From: Lota lota
Lineage: Eukaryota; Chordata; Actinopteri; Gadiformes; Lotidae
Assembly: GCA_026745465.1 (NCBI GenBank)
Contig: JACYXH010000175.1
Location: 1,529,501-1,593,500 of the forward strand
Direction of reading: 5' to 3'
Length of the DNA stretch: 64,000 nucleotides
The notes beneath the pieces were generated by a model, which saw only the letters and a list, made by a program, of their open reading frames with translations, did no database searches and was not told where the DNA came from. This document shows, piece after piece, positions 14,017 through 28,826 of the stretch. The first letter of the stretch is position 1. Each line of letters opens with the position of its first letter. A program made the position numbers and the translations under genes.

Positions 14017-15223
14017 TGCACAGATCGAGGATGCTCAAAGGGAGGGTTGCAGCAGTGGTCCATACATCTTGATCCTAATGATGTTTTATCGTTTTTTGAT
14101 GCTTACATGTTCTCACGCCTCTCCCCCTAACCTTGCCGAATCCTCTTTCTACCTCACAGTCCCAATCTGTGATGCCAACCACATTTCACGTTTTTTTTTT
14201 TTTTACATAGGTGAACATAGAGGGACTACAGAGTGAAGGGGATATGGAGGAGGATCGAGCAAATACACAACATATCCTTAGAAAGGTTGTTCTTGGGCTA
14301 AGAAACTAAGCTAGGGTCTACATGGTTGTCGCTAAGGTTAAGATGTATAGGCATGCTGCAACGCTTTTGTATTGCCAGAATTTATTTATATTTTAACAGC
14401 CAAGGTTGACCTACTTTCTGCAACGCTTAAAGATTCTTCTGGTACTAATACAAAGGACGGTCAGTCACAGGGATGAGTTCAAAGACGACTTAGAAAAAAC
14501 GGTGTGATATTTCAGTCAGAGCTTCATTTCATTCCAGCTATGGTATATTTTCGGCTCAGTCAGGTGAATGAGCTTCCAAGTTGACAGTAAGCCCTCAATC
14601 TCTTCAATGTCCTGTAATGCTGTTATAAAACACCATTACAAACACTACTCCATAACAGTATGTCACAACCACCACTAGTGAAATGACACAAGGGGAAAAC
14701 AGTGTTACTAAGCGATGCAACTTAAATTAAATTAAATTAAATCAAATTAAACTTAAACACAGGCTTCTCACATAAGCCAGTCAGAAAAGAGTGCTTACAG
14801 AAGTGGCTTGCTCTCTTTGACTTTGTTTTCCCCGTTGATGTACTAAACACTGTGTATATATAGACACATGTTTTGCAGCAGTCCAGGCTTGTGTCATCAT
14901 GGTGAACACACATTCCAATAGTACAACATCTGTTAGATTAGCCGATATGTTCACACATCCCTTCTCTATCAGTACACACAGAAGTCCGTTCTGTCTCGAG
15001 AGGATCTCTGAGCCTTAACACAACATGGTGGCACTTTGAGTCAGAACACATCCCTCTCTCTCTGTTTAGGGGCAGAGCTGCTGCCAGCACACTCCACTCT
15101 GCTTCCCCTCCCAGCTGCAGCCCGCTACACAGTGCTAAGCATTGACTCCATGCTCTATAAGGGCAGAGGGTGGCACTGACTCACCCAGGCCAATAGAATG
15201 CAGACAGATGATCAGGCTAGCTG

Positions 15224-15224
<1 letters not shown>

Positions 15225-15276
<52 letters not shown>

Positions 15277-15588
15277 TGGGTGTGGGTGTGCCCGCATGTG
15301 TCGGGGAAGAGGGAGGTGTGTGAGGGAAGAGGGCTCTGGGTGTGAAGATGTCAATGTGACTGGCAGCATGTATGTGTGTGTGACGTGTGTATGTGTCAGT
15401 ATGGGACATGGTGAGAGTGATTATCTGCATATAAGTAGATGTGTCAGAGTGACAGAAAGGCAAGTGAAAGTGGATTTTGTGTACATTTCTGCAAGTGTCT
15501 ATATTTGCACGTGTCCATGCAAATCTTACGGAGTTTATCTGCTTGTCTGTTTGCCTATAGATAAGCTTGGTGTATGTGTGTGTGCATG

Positions 15589-15644
<56 letters not shown>

Positions 15645-15655
15645 GGGGGGGGGGG
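15225..15655 (+). repeat. GT arrays and a G28 run downstream of slc6a17
   Basis: GT array at 15225-15271 grading into GGGTGT. A second GT array at 15597-15627 runs straight into 28 consecutive G at 15628-15655. Possible distal 3' UTR or intergenic. Confidence 0.85.
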
Positions 15656-17261
15656 TATGTTTGTGTGTGTTTCCGCTCCCTGACAATATTTTGATATCTT
15701 TGATATCATGGGGAACGTTATTGCGTTGCCTTGCCTACTGATCCCAGCGATACAATAAGAAAGGGTGACAGCCACTTTAAACCCTGTGTCTGTTGTCACC
15801 ACAGCACACTGATTTTGTAATTGGGGGCTCAAGACAAAGTGCACTGCCGAGCCACAGTCCCACCAAGGCTAAATCGGATCTCTGCAGATTCTTATGTACA
15901 TTCCTAAAATTCGAACCACGACAGATTATGTTTTCGTCTGCACAGCAATCTACACTTGAATATGTCTGTTTTGTGTGTTAATTGAGGTGTGAAAAGTTAG
16001 CTTTTTTTCTAATGTAGTGTCTTGTATGAACATGTGTGTTTAGGGATATACAAGCTAAAGAAAAGCAGTGGTGTTTGTGGCTTTAATACACAGTTCACGC
16101 CACTAAGTGTCTCTGTTGTCCTAAAAAGCAGCTATTAGCATCAACAGCTAGCTAGCTCTGCCCCAGGAGCAGGGCATGTATGATACTGAGCAGGTGTGTG
16201 TGTGTGAAGCACAGTTGGTGCCTCATAATAAGCAGGTCTTTTGTCTTATAGGCCTTTTACACTTTATTTCTTATGTAATGTACAGTTGTCCATCATGAAG
16301 TGATTTTACGTGGACAAGTCTTGTCTTCACCTGAGCACTTTAAATACGTGGAGATCCTGGAGTTATAGCTCTTACATGGAAATGCATCTGATATTTAGTT
16401 TGGTGAAAAGGCACACACATCTAAACACAAGGTAGCCTATTTAATGAATGCACAAACCAAGGCACAACATATTTATGTCACACACTAATTAAAGCACATT
16501 GAAGAAAGCACATGAAAGTAAGCACATGGGATGGGAAATGTTGCCTAGAGGATGTTTAAACAGTTTGGGTTTATTAAACTAAATGTGATAGCAGTCAATT
16601 AATCTAGCAACATTTTTACATCTATGTGATTCCTGTACTCTATATGAGAAACATTTGCGTCAATACAGCGATCTTGGTTGGACCACTAAGCAGGCCCTAT
16701 ATGCTTCAATAAAACAGCAGCCCGCTATTGTCAAACAAAATGATGTAGGACCTATTCATTGTTGGATAAATAATGGAGACCAATTAACAAATTCAGAGCC
16801 ATGAAAGTACTCAGGTTTTTGAGAAATATTAAAACTATAATTGAGGAAATCTGTTTTGGTGTATCTGGTGTGGCCTTCTGTTCTTGCCATTGTTACCAAA
16901 TTAACCGATTGAGGCTGATGTTGATTAAAAGTAGACATAGTTGAGCCATGTTAGTGTTATGACTCCAGGGTCTATTTGTGTTGTCAATGTGTCCTATGTC
17001 ATGTAAATCTAGGCTAGTTCAAAGCACAGTCAAACAACAGAGATAAGTATAATGTATTTATTTTGCTGTGCAAAATCTTCATACGATAAACGAATTGCAA
17101 TTAGTGGTATTTATTGTGTAAAAATATATATGTACATTCTGACCAATGAGCGTTGAATATCCAATGTAAGAGTCACAGGGTGTATACTTGACCTGTAAAT
17201 AATATCTGTATATTTTGAAATATTCCCGATTTTTTGTAAGTAATGGTTTTGTTGTCTGTCG

Positions 17262-17338
<77 letters not shown>
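17262..17338 (+). repeat. (GT)n microsatellite
   Basis: Pure GT array of about 77 bases followed by CTGTGTGT variants. Confidence 0.95.
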
Positions 17339-19165
17339 TGTGTGTCTGTGTGTGTCTGTGTGTGTTCGTACTTTATGGGTGTGTGGTGCGTGGTTATATA
17401 GTACAGGTAGATCTTGGTGTTTTAAGTGTGTCGGTGTGTGTTTTCCTCTCTACCTTCAGTGTTGTCATCTTAATCTAGTAGAGCAGTAGTGTTGTCATAA
17501 TGAGTTTGGGACCACTGGTGTACGCAATCTCTTCTTAGTGTTGTGATGGGTCGCTTGTCACTAGAACCAGGTCTTGGTTTCATCACAGATTCAACAAACT
17601 TGAAATATTATTCATCAAAAACAAACCAATACATTGATGAATTGAAGCAATCTTGGGAGGGCTGTTTACTCTACTAACAGAAGGAACAGAATAGGATATT
17701 AAAGTAACACTTTTACTAAAGAGAATTGGGTTGTGTCTTTTTTTAGTTTTGCTTTTGTTTTTATCTAAAAGCTTAATTTTTCCAAAGAATAATTGTTACA
17801 AAAACCCTTCCCTTGCACACTAACACAAGTTTAAGGCTTGAGGTTTAAATATACATCAAACGCAAGGTTTTAATACTACCAACATGCAGCAAGCATGTTG
17901 GGAGTAATAGTTTATATATATAACTGATTTGCCAGCACTGCCGGACTCAATATGACTACCAGTAAATAGTTACCTAAATATATATAAATATATATATAAA
18001 TAGCTACCTAGTATATAGTTTAGTGCAAAAAGGCACAAGGAGTTACAGCGAATAGAGCTGAATGAATGCATTTTGCTATTGATCCAAGCTTCTCTATGTA
18101 CATGTGTGTGTATGTGTTTAATTTGTCAGTAAACAGAAAACAGTGTCTGAATAGTTCCTCTGTATGCAGTATGATGTGGAATCATTTGTAACCTTTTCAA
18201 CCAACACATACATAGTTGTCCTTCAGTTTTATTTCCTGTAATCAATTCCTGATGGTGAGCTTGCTGATAGACAGCCCACCCGGCTAATGATGACACACCG
18301 TTATTACAGCAAGTCCGTTTATTCCTCCTCTTTGCCATCCTTCTCCCTATATTACACACAGGCCATTGCAAACGAGAATTGCACCCGGTAATGTAATAAA
18401 ATTGTCTGAAACATGTCCAATTGTGGCATAAACTTGGCTGGTAATGGATGCGGCAATCTGGTTAGGTAGCCTCACTGGCCATTATTGTCACATGGCACAA
18501 TTTTGTCCCCAGCACTGGATCAGGCCATGGCTAGCTCAGATATTACAGCAGCCGACACAAATTAGGCCTGCTGCCACAGGGTAAGGCTGCTCCTGTTCAA
18601 GTGTACAGGCTGATTTTGGCCTACTGACAGACAGAGCATCTGTCTTCCTGGGTGCAAGGCATCGCCTCTCTCCAGCCTCTTAACAGCTCCTTCCAACGTA
18701 GAGGATTCCCCATACGAGTTCAGCCAAATGGGACGATTTATGTCACGGTGTTGGTCGGAGATACAGAGGCTAGTGGAAAAGCTGAGGAGGGAGCGTTTGT
18801 TTTGTGGAGCTCTGGTGACGCCGCGGTGTGAGTTGTGGATTTAATAAAAAGCCCGGCCCGGCCCGGCCTGGTGATCTTCTGGTCTTAAAATCAGGTGGTG
18901 GTCTTGGACGGATTGTGTCTTTAATGGATGTCGCACAATAAGTCCTGGTGGCTCCTGCGCGGAGCAGGAAGCTGATCAACGCGGGCTACGGATGTTGTCC
19001 ACGTAAATGTCAGTTTTTCTTCCTGGGCTGCGTCACGTTGTTCTTTCTTAACCCCGGCTGTCCCGCGTAATTTGAGGCAGATCTCACACTTGGCCATCCT
19101 GTGCACATTAATATACCGGCACTATTCGACCTCTGTCTCCAGCGAGATTAAGCACGCTGACATGC

Positions 19166-19440
<275 letters not shown>

Positions 19441-19690
19441 ATGTGCATGTGCATGCCCGCTGATTACACAGGATGATGCAACCCTGTGAGGTTCCCCTTC
19501 AGATGTAAATATAAACACAGAGCCAAAGGGACCACTTCCCAGTTTCCCAGAGAGACAGAGAGACAGCGAGAGAGAGCGAGAGAGAGCGAGAGAGCGAGAG
19601 AGAGAGAGAGAGAGAGAGACAGAGGTGCACGCTGGTCCTCTCTGGAGGACCATCTCCTACCTGTTGAAGTTGAGGCTTTATTAGCGGACA

Positions 19691-19737
19691 GGATTGTGGG
19701 GGAGGAAGTGTGTGCGTCACTTCCTCCCCCACAATCC
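19691..19737. repeat. Perfect 20-bp inverted repeat (hairpin)
   Basis: GGATTGTGGGGGAGGAAGTG at 19691-19710 and its exact reverse complement at 19718-19737, separated by seven bases. One more A-T pair extends the stem outward. It lies 70 bases after a GA-rich tract (19549-19622). Confidence 0.9.
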
Positions 19738-20140
19738 TTTCTCTTGCTGTCAGCTTCCACACCAACCCCACCACCATCACACGCCCTGGCTGCGTATCTG
19801 AATGAGAAAGGTGGATAAATGCATTTTGCAAATAGCCACCTTTGTCATCACTGTCATAAGAAAATAATATTCAGAAGCCATTGTGTGAGGGAGGTTGGGT
19901 GTGTTGTCAGATTACTCGCTTAATTGTCTCCCGGCTTGAGTGAATAATACTGGGGTGAGTGCATGTCTTCCAACTGTGTGCCTTTTGAAGGCGAGAACTG
20001 TTGGAAAAGAGCTTGCATGCTTATAGCCAGCCCTCCCCGGATAAATTAGATACTGTAATACGACACTGTAATTGATTACTGATGTATGTCTGGCTCTCTG
20101 CTTCTTCCTACTAGACCTGGGATGGCCCCTGATTGTGCAG

Positions 20141-23100
20141 CACTGGTTCGGACAGTGTCAATTCTTCTCCCCTGCATTATTCTTTCATTCTAACCTATTT
20201 TTAGTATGGAGATTTTAATAATGTAGCATACTTGCTACCATGGACAATGCCTGATTTAACTTGCAGTAAAAATCGGAGATCTCTTTGTAACAACTGTAAA
20301 ACATGTCATACAGTTGAACCTATCATTGTTGTTTAAATCCCTGAACACGATAGGTAGGGGAATACAGGCCTCACTAACTTTAGGACACACGCGGTTTTAA
20401 GAAAACAAACAAAATATAAAAACAGTTTAGAACGGGTCACAAGATCCGGCTTACTGCTCCTCAATGTGTTTTTTCCTGTTGGACTGTTGGACCGTCTGGC
20501 AAGCTGTGCAGGGTTTTTGTGTGTGTGGCGGTGAGAAAGGTACATTTGATGGTGGGGGTCAGTCATGAGCTCGCACCATGCAGGATGTCCCGGCAGGATG
20601 TGACGTCGAAGCCCTCCTTGAAGCCTCTCCAAGGACCTGCTGGGGACTTATTGTAGTCGTAACATCTCCCACGTTCACTTGACACAACATTGACAAGAGC
20701 ACAGCTGAAAGATTAGAAGGGTTTCAAACCTGTGATCTGAGGTTCTAGAAAACACGCCATCTTGGTGATACTTGACTAACCAAGCCAAACCACTGTAATC
20801 ATTCTTATCACAATGGTGAAAAGGCACCAACATGGTGGCTTGGAATGTGCGGGACATCATATGAAACGCTCCTCTTCATATAGCTATATATGATGATATG
20901 ATGATGATATATGACAGCATGAAAGTTTATATAAAAAAAGATAAGATAAGATAAACCTTTATTAATCCCCAGAGGGAAATTCCGGATATATATATTCATA
21001 CACGTATGATATATATCATCCATGATATATAGGTAAAAACACAACAAAAGTCCTCATGGTTGTGTGAAAACATGGCAGCCATCATCTGACCTTACACCAC
21101 TGCATGTGGCAAGGGTGTAAGACATTGAAGCATGGACATCAGCAATTATGTCAACACTCTCCAGCTCCATGTGAACTACAATGCACTTTGTCTTCCTGGA
21201 TACCAATTAGAGGGCGGATGAGGCATTGGGCCTAGACACCCACTGACAGCCAGTGTGTCTAATGAGTGCCGCAAAGCCTCAACCATGTAACAGGGCTTTT
21301 ACTCTAATGTTGCTCATGTACCGCAACTTATGTCAAAGAAGAGCAAGAAATAGCCTTGGGAAAAAACTGTGTTATATTCTTGGGTTGCTGTTGTTGGCTG
21401 TTGGTTGTTTGGTCAGTATTTCTGTTTTAAGCCAATCTCATGGCTAGTCTACCAGGAGAATCTTAAAATATGTCTGGATCAACAAGCAACCTTGAAATTA
21501 TATGTATCCTCTGGTGATAAGCAATGCACACTGAGCATGCTGCCACGTTAATGAGAGAATAAACACAGCAGGCCAGTAGACAGTCTCTCCTACTTTTATT
21601 TTGGGAGGTATAGCTTTGAAACACATTCACACACCTGAATACACAAAAATGAGCACAAAGCACACAGACAGGGAGAAGGAAGTGCAAACATTTGCACATG
21701 CATGTAATAATTCACCCAGATATAAAAAGCTTATTTTGTTCCTGATGACTTGAGAGGTCGCAGGTAAACAGGAAGGACTCCAAAATGCCGCAGGAAAAGA
21801 CATGCGGACCAATGGGTCTGTGAAGCCATCTGGGTTCAATTAAACAAACAGGGGCAAAGACAAACACTGCCTTCTGACTTGGCTGTTATTACCATTTGTT
21901 TTTTGTATTGAAAACAGCCATCGCGACCACATGGACTCCTAAAATAATTAAAAAACACTTCAAGTGACAAGCATAATGTATAAAAATAATTAACATTTGG
22001 CATTTGTTTAATCTTTTATCATAAAACATGAATACCATAATTGTCATCAGTCAAACATTTGAGCATAGATTGGTTGCCCTGATAATCACTGTTTAGAAAT
22101 GCAAAGGTTTTGAACATTCTACACCATAGGCAGCTATACTCGTTTGTTGATCACTAATTAATTCATGATATAAATAATACAGTTTAATAAAGGCCCAAGT
22201 CTAGCCAGCCAGACCAAACACATGAGAAAATGGAAATAATTCGCTGACATGGCATAAGGAAGTGGGGGGATATTGGCAGGGAGAAGGAAGGCCATTGAAT
22301 GCTTTGAGTAACTAGTTATTATTTTTGATTTCACCATATGTGTCTCATTCAATCTGTCCTCTTAATTGGAGAATGCATTGCACAATTAAATGACATGTGC
22401 CAGACCAATTTGAAGACACACATGGGTGCCTATTGAAATATGCAAGCCTACCTCTTATTACTATCACCTTTATCACCCTAATCACCTATTGCAGGCAACT
22501 ATACTAATATAACCATGAAAAATTATAAATTCAAGAAATTGGTTCTTGGCTGCACCGTACATGATGGATAAAGTCTCATAAAGACTATAGGCTATAGCTC
22601 CTCTTCGTACTCAACAAAATTGAAATGTCTCATTACTATTTATGCCTGTTCTGTCAGCTTGACCAGTATGGTCGCCATACAGTAAATTGAAAATCAGAAC
22701 TAAACGACTCCGTCTCAACCCGATTCGATTTGCTCAAGACACTCTGAACTGCCTCGATAAGTACAGTCAGCGAAGAAGCAAATCAAACGCATCTGACTGG
22801 TACACTCTACACAGATCCACTAAATAGCAATGTCCTCCATGTTGGACTCTTACTCCTGAGGATGCAACATACTGCATATGGTGAGGAGATAACAGTGAGG
22901 AGGCAGGGACCAAGAAGAAGTGTGTGGCGCCGTGACATGGCGTGACATTGATCACTCTACTGATTGAGGCTTCTCATATAGCAACTGCCGAGGGGACTTG
23001 ATTAGTTGCTATGGTTTCCCGATCGGTTTCATGGAAAAAGGGTTCTGTTGCTATTCTTTCCACCACCCTTTCTCTTACGTTTTGTTTTCTACACCAGCAT

Positions 23101-23284
23101 GAGGACAGTCACCTCCCTATATCTGCCCTCGTCCCTCGTCCCTTTTCCCCCAATGCAGAGAGATTGAGTTGTATCTGCAATTACGCATCCAATAATTGCA
23201 TTGTTTCATGCTAATTATAGATATTTAGTAATCACAGAGCAATTACCTTTTTGCAGTGTGTGTGTGTGTGTGTATGTGTGCGTG

Positions 23285-23348
<64 letters not shown>

Positions 23349-25440
23349 GTAGTAGGCAATTGTAACATCAGCTCTCTTGACTCTACTCCACTCTACTTAT
23401 TTTTTGCAAAAATGCTTTACAAAACCATTAAAATCATCTCTTCATCTCCAGGTGGATACTGGAAGCCACCCATGTCTAATCCTAGTGGCTTGACGTGAAC
23501 ACAAACACACAAAGAAGAGTGCAACACCAACATTCACATATATCCTCACCCTAATTTCCCCCGACCTTGGCCCTACCCGCGCCTGAGCTTAGCCTTGGTT
23601 TCATTGTGTTGATTCCAAGCTCAGCCATGTTGACTCTACCATGTGCAAATATAATGTAGTTGAATGATGTCTGACTTTAGTATGGTCCAATTGTTTGTGT
23701 GATGTGTAGAACAGAGCTGAAGCTACAGACCCAGGTCCAGTTGGGTCAATGTAATTTCTATGTGTTTCTTTTTTCTTTCTTTTTGGCTGATGACATGCAA
23801 AGTATTCTTCCACACTCTGTTGTGTTCACTCCAGGAACAGTGCAGGGTATTTTCCAGTGGCCAAGCTGTGGTATGAACGAATCTCATGGCTTCAAACCCT
23901 GTACTCTATTACTTCATTTCATGTATTTCTAATGTAAAAATCTATTACTCATGTTTGCCACAATGTGGACATTAATGGTTTTGCTTTGCCATGAACTGTT
24001 GAGACTGGAATGCATTCGAGAGAGTGGACTGTAGTGCAATTAATCTTCAGTTGAACAATGCATGAGACTTAATGACTTGCCTACCACCTACGTTACTTCA
24101 TCACTAATGCATTGACCACTTAATGTCTGCGGCCCCCCTTGAACGGGATGATTGCGGCCGTTCGTTCAGACTGCTTTAGTTTCTGGCCAGCTGTGGTACA
24201 GGCTGGAGAATTTGAATAGAACAGATATGTTCGAATCAACAACAAAAAAAGTGGGTTCTCTGTAGATGTACAATTAGAAAGTGACTAGTTGTTGCTTTCA
24301 AAATGTACATAGGAATCTCAAAACGAACACACTTTTTTTTTACTTGCAGAGCAAAGGGCTACTCATAAGCATGAGTAGCTGCTTAAATGATCGACTGCAA
24401 TTGAACACAGAGAGAAACATTTGTGAGTGGCTACTATTCATAACTCTACTGTTTACAGCAAACCTCTTCAAAATGCCTTTTTTTATCCCTTATAGTCAAA
24501 GTGGCTGTGACTGCTTGGGAATGTATCTAAACGGATCTATCATTGGAAGGACATATTGCACATTGAAAAGGAAAATGTGACTACCAATGGCAAAGCTCTA
24601 ACAGGACACATCCCTCCCTTTTGAGGGGAATCCAAAAACGCTTTGCCATGTGTTTTGGGATGGGACTATAAAGGGTAATTAGCTGTGTGGCATCCCTGGT
24701 GGTGATAGCGTCAGTGAGTTAGTCATGTATGTTTCTTGGAAACACAGTGCAGTAAATGATGAAGTCATAAAGTTTCAACAGTCATGTGGTCATTTTCCCT
24801 CCACAACCCACAGCTGATATGTGATATCTAATGCCGAGAACTAATACATGGTGGGATAAGTGGAATTCTCAGGAAAAAGTATGAATGAGTAGACTCCTGC
24901 CAGGGAAGCCATAAGATAATTTCATGTTTGAATTATCTTAAAAGGACTATAAAAATGAAACCTATAAGTGGTAAATAAATGTAACATAGCTTAAGTAGAA
25001 TGTGACACTGATAAATGTATGGTATTATTGTCAATTATTCACGATTCTTATTATTATTAATACAAGCCATTTGTTTATTTTGCAGCATTTTATAGTGTTT
25101 AGCTGTGATGGTCAAGCCTACACCTGAACACATCATCTTTTTAAATCAATCAATAAGTGAGTGGATCTAGGGTCAGTTTCAAGTAGCAGGTTAGGGTATC
25201 TTTACACTCAACCCAGAACTCTGACTCAAGCGTCGGGATTTTCGATTTCAGAATAGCTGATTAGAATCTTGAAGAACGATTTCACTCAATCTCTGATTGG
25301 TTGAACCCATATGGGCTTTTCCACTGTACTATACTGGCCAGGCTTGACCCAGTTTGACTTGGCGCGGCAGCTCAGCGCGACTGGGCATCTCCGGGCTGCC
25401 CGCTTAAAGGTTTGTCTTTAACTGATGACGTGCTTGTCTT
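20141..25440. other. Intergenic sequence, no gene recognised
   Basis: AT-rich sequence without coding similarity. It holds a small ATAAG repeat with a CTTTATTAATCCCCAGAGGG segment at 20935-20987, which resembles the 3' tail of fish retroposons read on the - strand, and a GT array at 23257-23346. Confidence 0.45.
23257..23346 (+). repeat. (GT)n microsatellite
   Basis: GT array of about 90 bases, with AT and GC interruptions in its first 35 bases. Confidence 0.95.
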
Positions 25441-25524
25441 AAGGTGTCAGTAGGTAGTTTTCCCAAATGACCAAGATCCAAAATGATCTGAAATTTCCTG
25501 TCATCATCGGGCAAAATATTATCT

Positions 25525-25975
25525 GGAAGCACAGCAGTGCTGGTCCTGGTACATCCTTGGATGGGAAACCAGTTGGTGCTGGTAGAGGTGTTGGAGGGCC
25601 AATAGGGGTGCTCATCGCTCTGGCCAATGTCCCCAATGCTCCAGGACAGGGACGGGGAATATGTCCTGTTTAAGAGGAGTGTCATTCGGATGAGACGTTA
25701 AAACTAAGGTCCTGAATCCTTTGGGTAACTAAAGATCCCATGACATTCGTCGCAAGAGTAAGGGTGCTAACCCTGGTGTCCTGGCCAAATTCACACCCTG
25801 GCTCTTGTACCAACATGGCCCCCTAATCATCTCCTGGTCTGTAATTGGATAGTTTCATCATTCCTCACCTCTCCACTGTGATAGCCAGTGTGCAGTGAGC
25901 ATTCTGGTGAATACTGGCAGCCATTCATCACCCAGGTGGGTGCTACACCATGGTAGTGGATGAGGTGTCATAACC
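25525..25975 (+). repeat. 5S-rRNA-derived SINE-like repeat (SINE3 type), degraded
   Basis: The segment near 25540-25600 (TGGTCCTGGTACATCCTTGG ATGGGAAACCAGTTGGTGCTGG) matches the 3' half of vertebrate 5S rRNA, around TTAGTACTTGGATGGGAGAC. A body typical of fish SINEs follows (GATGAGACGTTAAAACTAAG, AAAGATCCCATGACATTCGT, GGTGTCCTGGCCAAATTC) and a GGTGGGTGCTACACCATGGT end. No 5S A-box half is visible, so it looks 5' truncated. Open frames in it are not genes. Confidence 0.6.
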
Positions 25976-26157
25976 CCCACCCCCCCCCCCTTCCAAAACA
26001 CACATGTACACACACTCACTATGTTAAGTAATTATTATGATAGCATTGAGTAGCCAAGTTTCAATTGATGAGGTTGCTTGATAGATCTATGAATTGTATT
26101 TAGTTATTTAGTCTGTAAAGATATAGGTCATAGCTTATAAATAAGATAGCCATTATG

Positions 26158-26407
26158 ATAAAAATGGAAACGCATCCTCTCTTGTGCCGTTTGTCTGTTG
26201 TGGACTACTGTAGAAACATGGGGTTGCAACATGGCGGGCTCCTTGGAAGAGGACCAGCTCCCTATGTAGATATAAAGGCATCATTGCAAGGTAACGATAA
26301 TACAATGATTATTTTTTCATGGGATTATACACTAATTAAAACATACGTATGTTCATAAGTATGTTTGTCCGCTGGATGCCACAAAATTCGACACACTGCA
26401 CCTTTAA
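26158..26407 (+). mobile_element. MITE-like non-autonomous DNA element
   Basis: It begins AAATGGAAACGCATCC, contains CTACTGTAGAAACATGG and CTCCCTATGTAGATATAAAG, and ends ACACACTGCACCTTTAA. The first 115 bases align with 47325-47446, and the last 40 bases resemble the ends of the repeats at 38250-38287 and 46475-46515. No coding capacity; ends not fully defined. Confidence 0.55.
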
Positions 26408-27074
26408 AATATGTTTAAAGAAAGGTTAAACTAATTTCAGTTACCCTTCATTTCTAAAACAAAATGCAGTCAAAATTCATTAAATGTGGACAGTTTTGTC
26501 ATGTTTTCCTTCCTTGTCTGAAAACATTTGGAATGTATTCAATCTTTGTCTGCGAGCTTGGCTGTGTTTTCCATCTTCTTGAACGTGCCAGATCCATTAT
26601 TTAATATACCTGTTGTCAGAGGCTCTGGTGGGCCACTAATTGGGGAACAGCAAACAGGAAGATATATAATATACAGACAAAATAGACAAGTGTGCATACT
26701 TCCCTTTTTCTTCTTCTAATGATTCCAATCAACCATTATGGTTTTTCAGTTAATTATTTAAACCGGAATTATGTATGAAAAATGAAAGAAATCAAAATAG
26801 ACATCCTTTAAAAGCTACAATAGATGCAATTTGTTTGATTGAATTATAGGTTTGAATCCACCTTCTCAAGGCACTTTTGTAAGCAGCTTTTGTATGCACA
26901 GTCAACTATCACAGCCTATTATTACAGATCTCTCCATTAGGCTTCTAAAGTCATTCTAAGATGACTTAGTGGGCACCTGTTACCGCACCTAAGCTCACAA
27001 TCATCATTAGCTGTGACCATGTAAACCCTTAAACGGCTCCTGTCTTGAAAGGTTGGTTTGTTTTCTGACAAAAA

Positions 27075-27084
<10 letters not shown>

Positions 27085-27126
<42 letters not shown>
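27085..27126 (+). repeat. (CA)n microsatellite
   Basis: CA array of about 42 bases in intergenic sequence; a further CA array lies at 27495-27535. Confidence 0.9.
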
Positions 27127-27129
<3 letters not shown>

Positions 27130-27483
27130 TGTTTCTCTGTGTTTCTTGCAGGACGGAGGGGTCTGCTCACCTCTGGTGTGTCTCTGGTCTGATTAATTAT
27201 TTGTGGGGGTTATTGGTGAAAAAGAGAGGCAGTGTAAGTTGCGTTGCTTGTGGCAGGGGAGGGGAGTCGAAGGCCAATATCATAATGTCTAACCCTTACA
27301 CACTTAGTGCTGCCCTCTGAGTTTCATCTCCTGTCCCCACTATGTGACTGTCTGTGTGGGTTTGGGTGTGTGTGCAGGGCACACCATCTCTTTGCACGCA
27401 AACACTCCCTTTGCACATGCAAACATGTGCGTACACACACACATATAAACATTTACTCTCGCTTCCACACAAACCACTCTCTT

Positions 27484-27539
<56 letters not shown>

Positions 27540-28804
27540 CAACAACAGCCACAACAAAGACATACTCACTCACTCACTCATGCGGAGCGTGCCAGAGGAG
27601 AATAGGGGAGTGCTGATGTCCATTAGAAGCCCCGAAGAGACTTGGCGCCATAATGCATCTGCAGCGGCAGGCCCTCCCTGTAGGAGTGTTGGCCGAGAAA
27701 TCGTTATTTTGGTCTTCATGGAGCATTACTTCTCCATCCCCATTCACAGAATTGGATTGCCTGCAGTGATTTATTTTCAGTGGTTTTAAACTTTGAGATT
27801 GTCCTTGGGAGAATATCTGGATGTGTGCTGCATTGATGTGGCTTTGTGTCCCATTGATGCGTGTTTGTTCTATAGTTCTATTGTTCTATAAAATAATAAA
27901 ATAGTATATACATTCAGTTGAACTGGTATTTTTGTCATTTATATTCAGATAGATGCAACATTGCAGGTTTTCTTGTCCCAAATTGTCCTATTGGGCAGCA
28001 CACACTTTTGATGTTTGATAATGTATTAAGCCATCAGAAACTGGCGCACATCCATGGACCAAGGACCGGACACCTGATTCTCCCATGTCCATTATGCTAT
28101 AGCCTAAAGCGACGACAGCGACGAGACTCCATGGTTACAAATCAACTCAAGTCCCAAAGGCTAATATGGGTTAGCTTTTTCAAATGGGGACGGACACGGG
28201 GAAAAGGAAGAGGGAGAGCTGCATCACCATAACAACCCTATTGTGCCTCTCTGCCCTCTCGGGGAATCGGCGTAACAGAGCTTGCACAGAGGGTGTGAGC
28301 CTCTGAATACTGATAGGCTAGATGGGAATGAAAACCAATTACACCTGTAGATTAATTTCTCTCACGTGACGCGGACAGACGCCTTGTACATTATGGTTTC
28401 ACTGTCTGATGTTCTATATCAGCCTATATGCCACTACTGCTGGTTTTAGAAAATGTTTTGAAAGGCTAATTAGAAAAGCCTTTTGTTTCCTTTTTGTATT
28501 TATGTATTTATTTATTCAGTATTTGCATCAGAAGGGAATCATTTGCATGTCTCTGACAAATTTAGTTTACCTTTGTACTATGTTCAACATCACACGTCAC
28601 AGGTGTCACCTGGAGGCCGACAAGAGATGTTTCCCTTAAAACACAGATGACAGTTTCTCGTGTCTTATATAACCACAACCATTGTAGCAGTCTGCATATC
28701 CTTCAACAACATTACAGCAAATCGATTTTATGATAAATGCGGTTTACTATTTGTGGGGAAGGTTACTTGGTCTAATTTAACGTATCTATGGGTTTTTGGT
28801 CTAT

Positions 28805-28826
28805 GGGGGGGGGGGGGGGGGGGGGG
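28805..28826 (+). repeat. Poly-G run of 22
   Basis: Uninterrupted G run in intergenic sequence; length uncertain. Confidence 0.85.

Larger units (their letters stand above)
14017..18370. other. Distal 3' UTR or intergenic sequence, no gene
   Basis: No coding similarity on either strand. It contains the GT/G arrays above, a GT array of about 38 repeats at 17262-17338 and AT-rich stretches with short TATATAAATA repeats near 17980. Confidence 0.5.

Noticed and set aside
20935..20987. ATAAG repeats followed by CTTTATTAATCCCCAGAGGG
   Set aside because: Looks like a retroposon 3' tail but no body with coding or SINE similarity could be recognised next to it.
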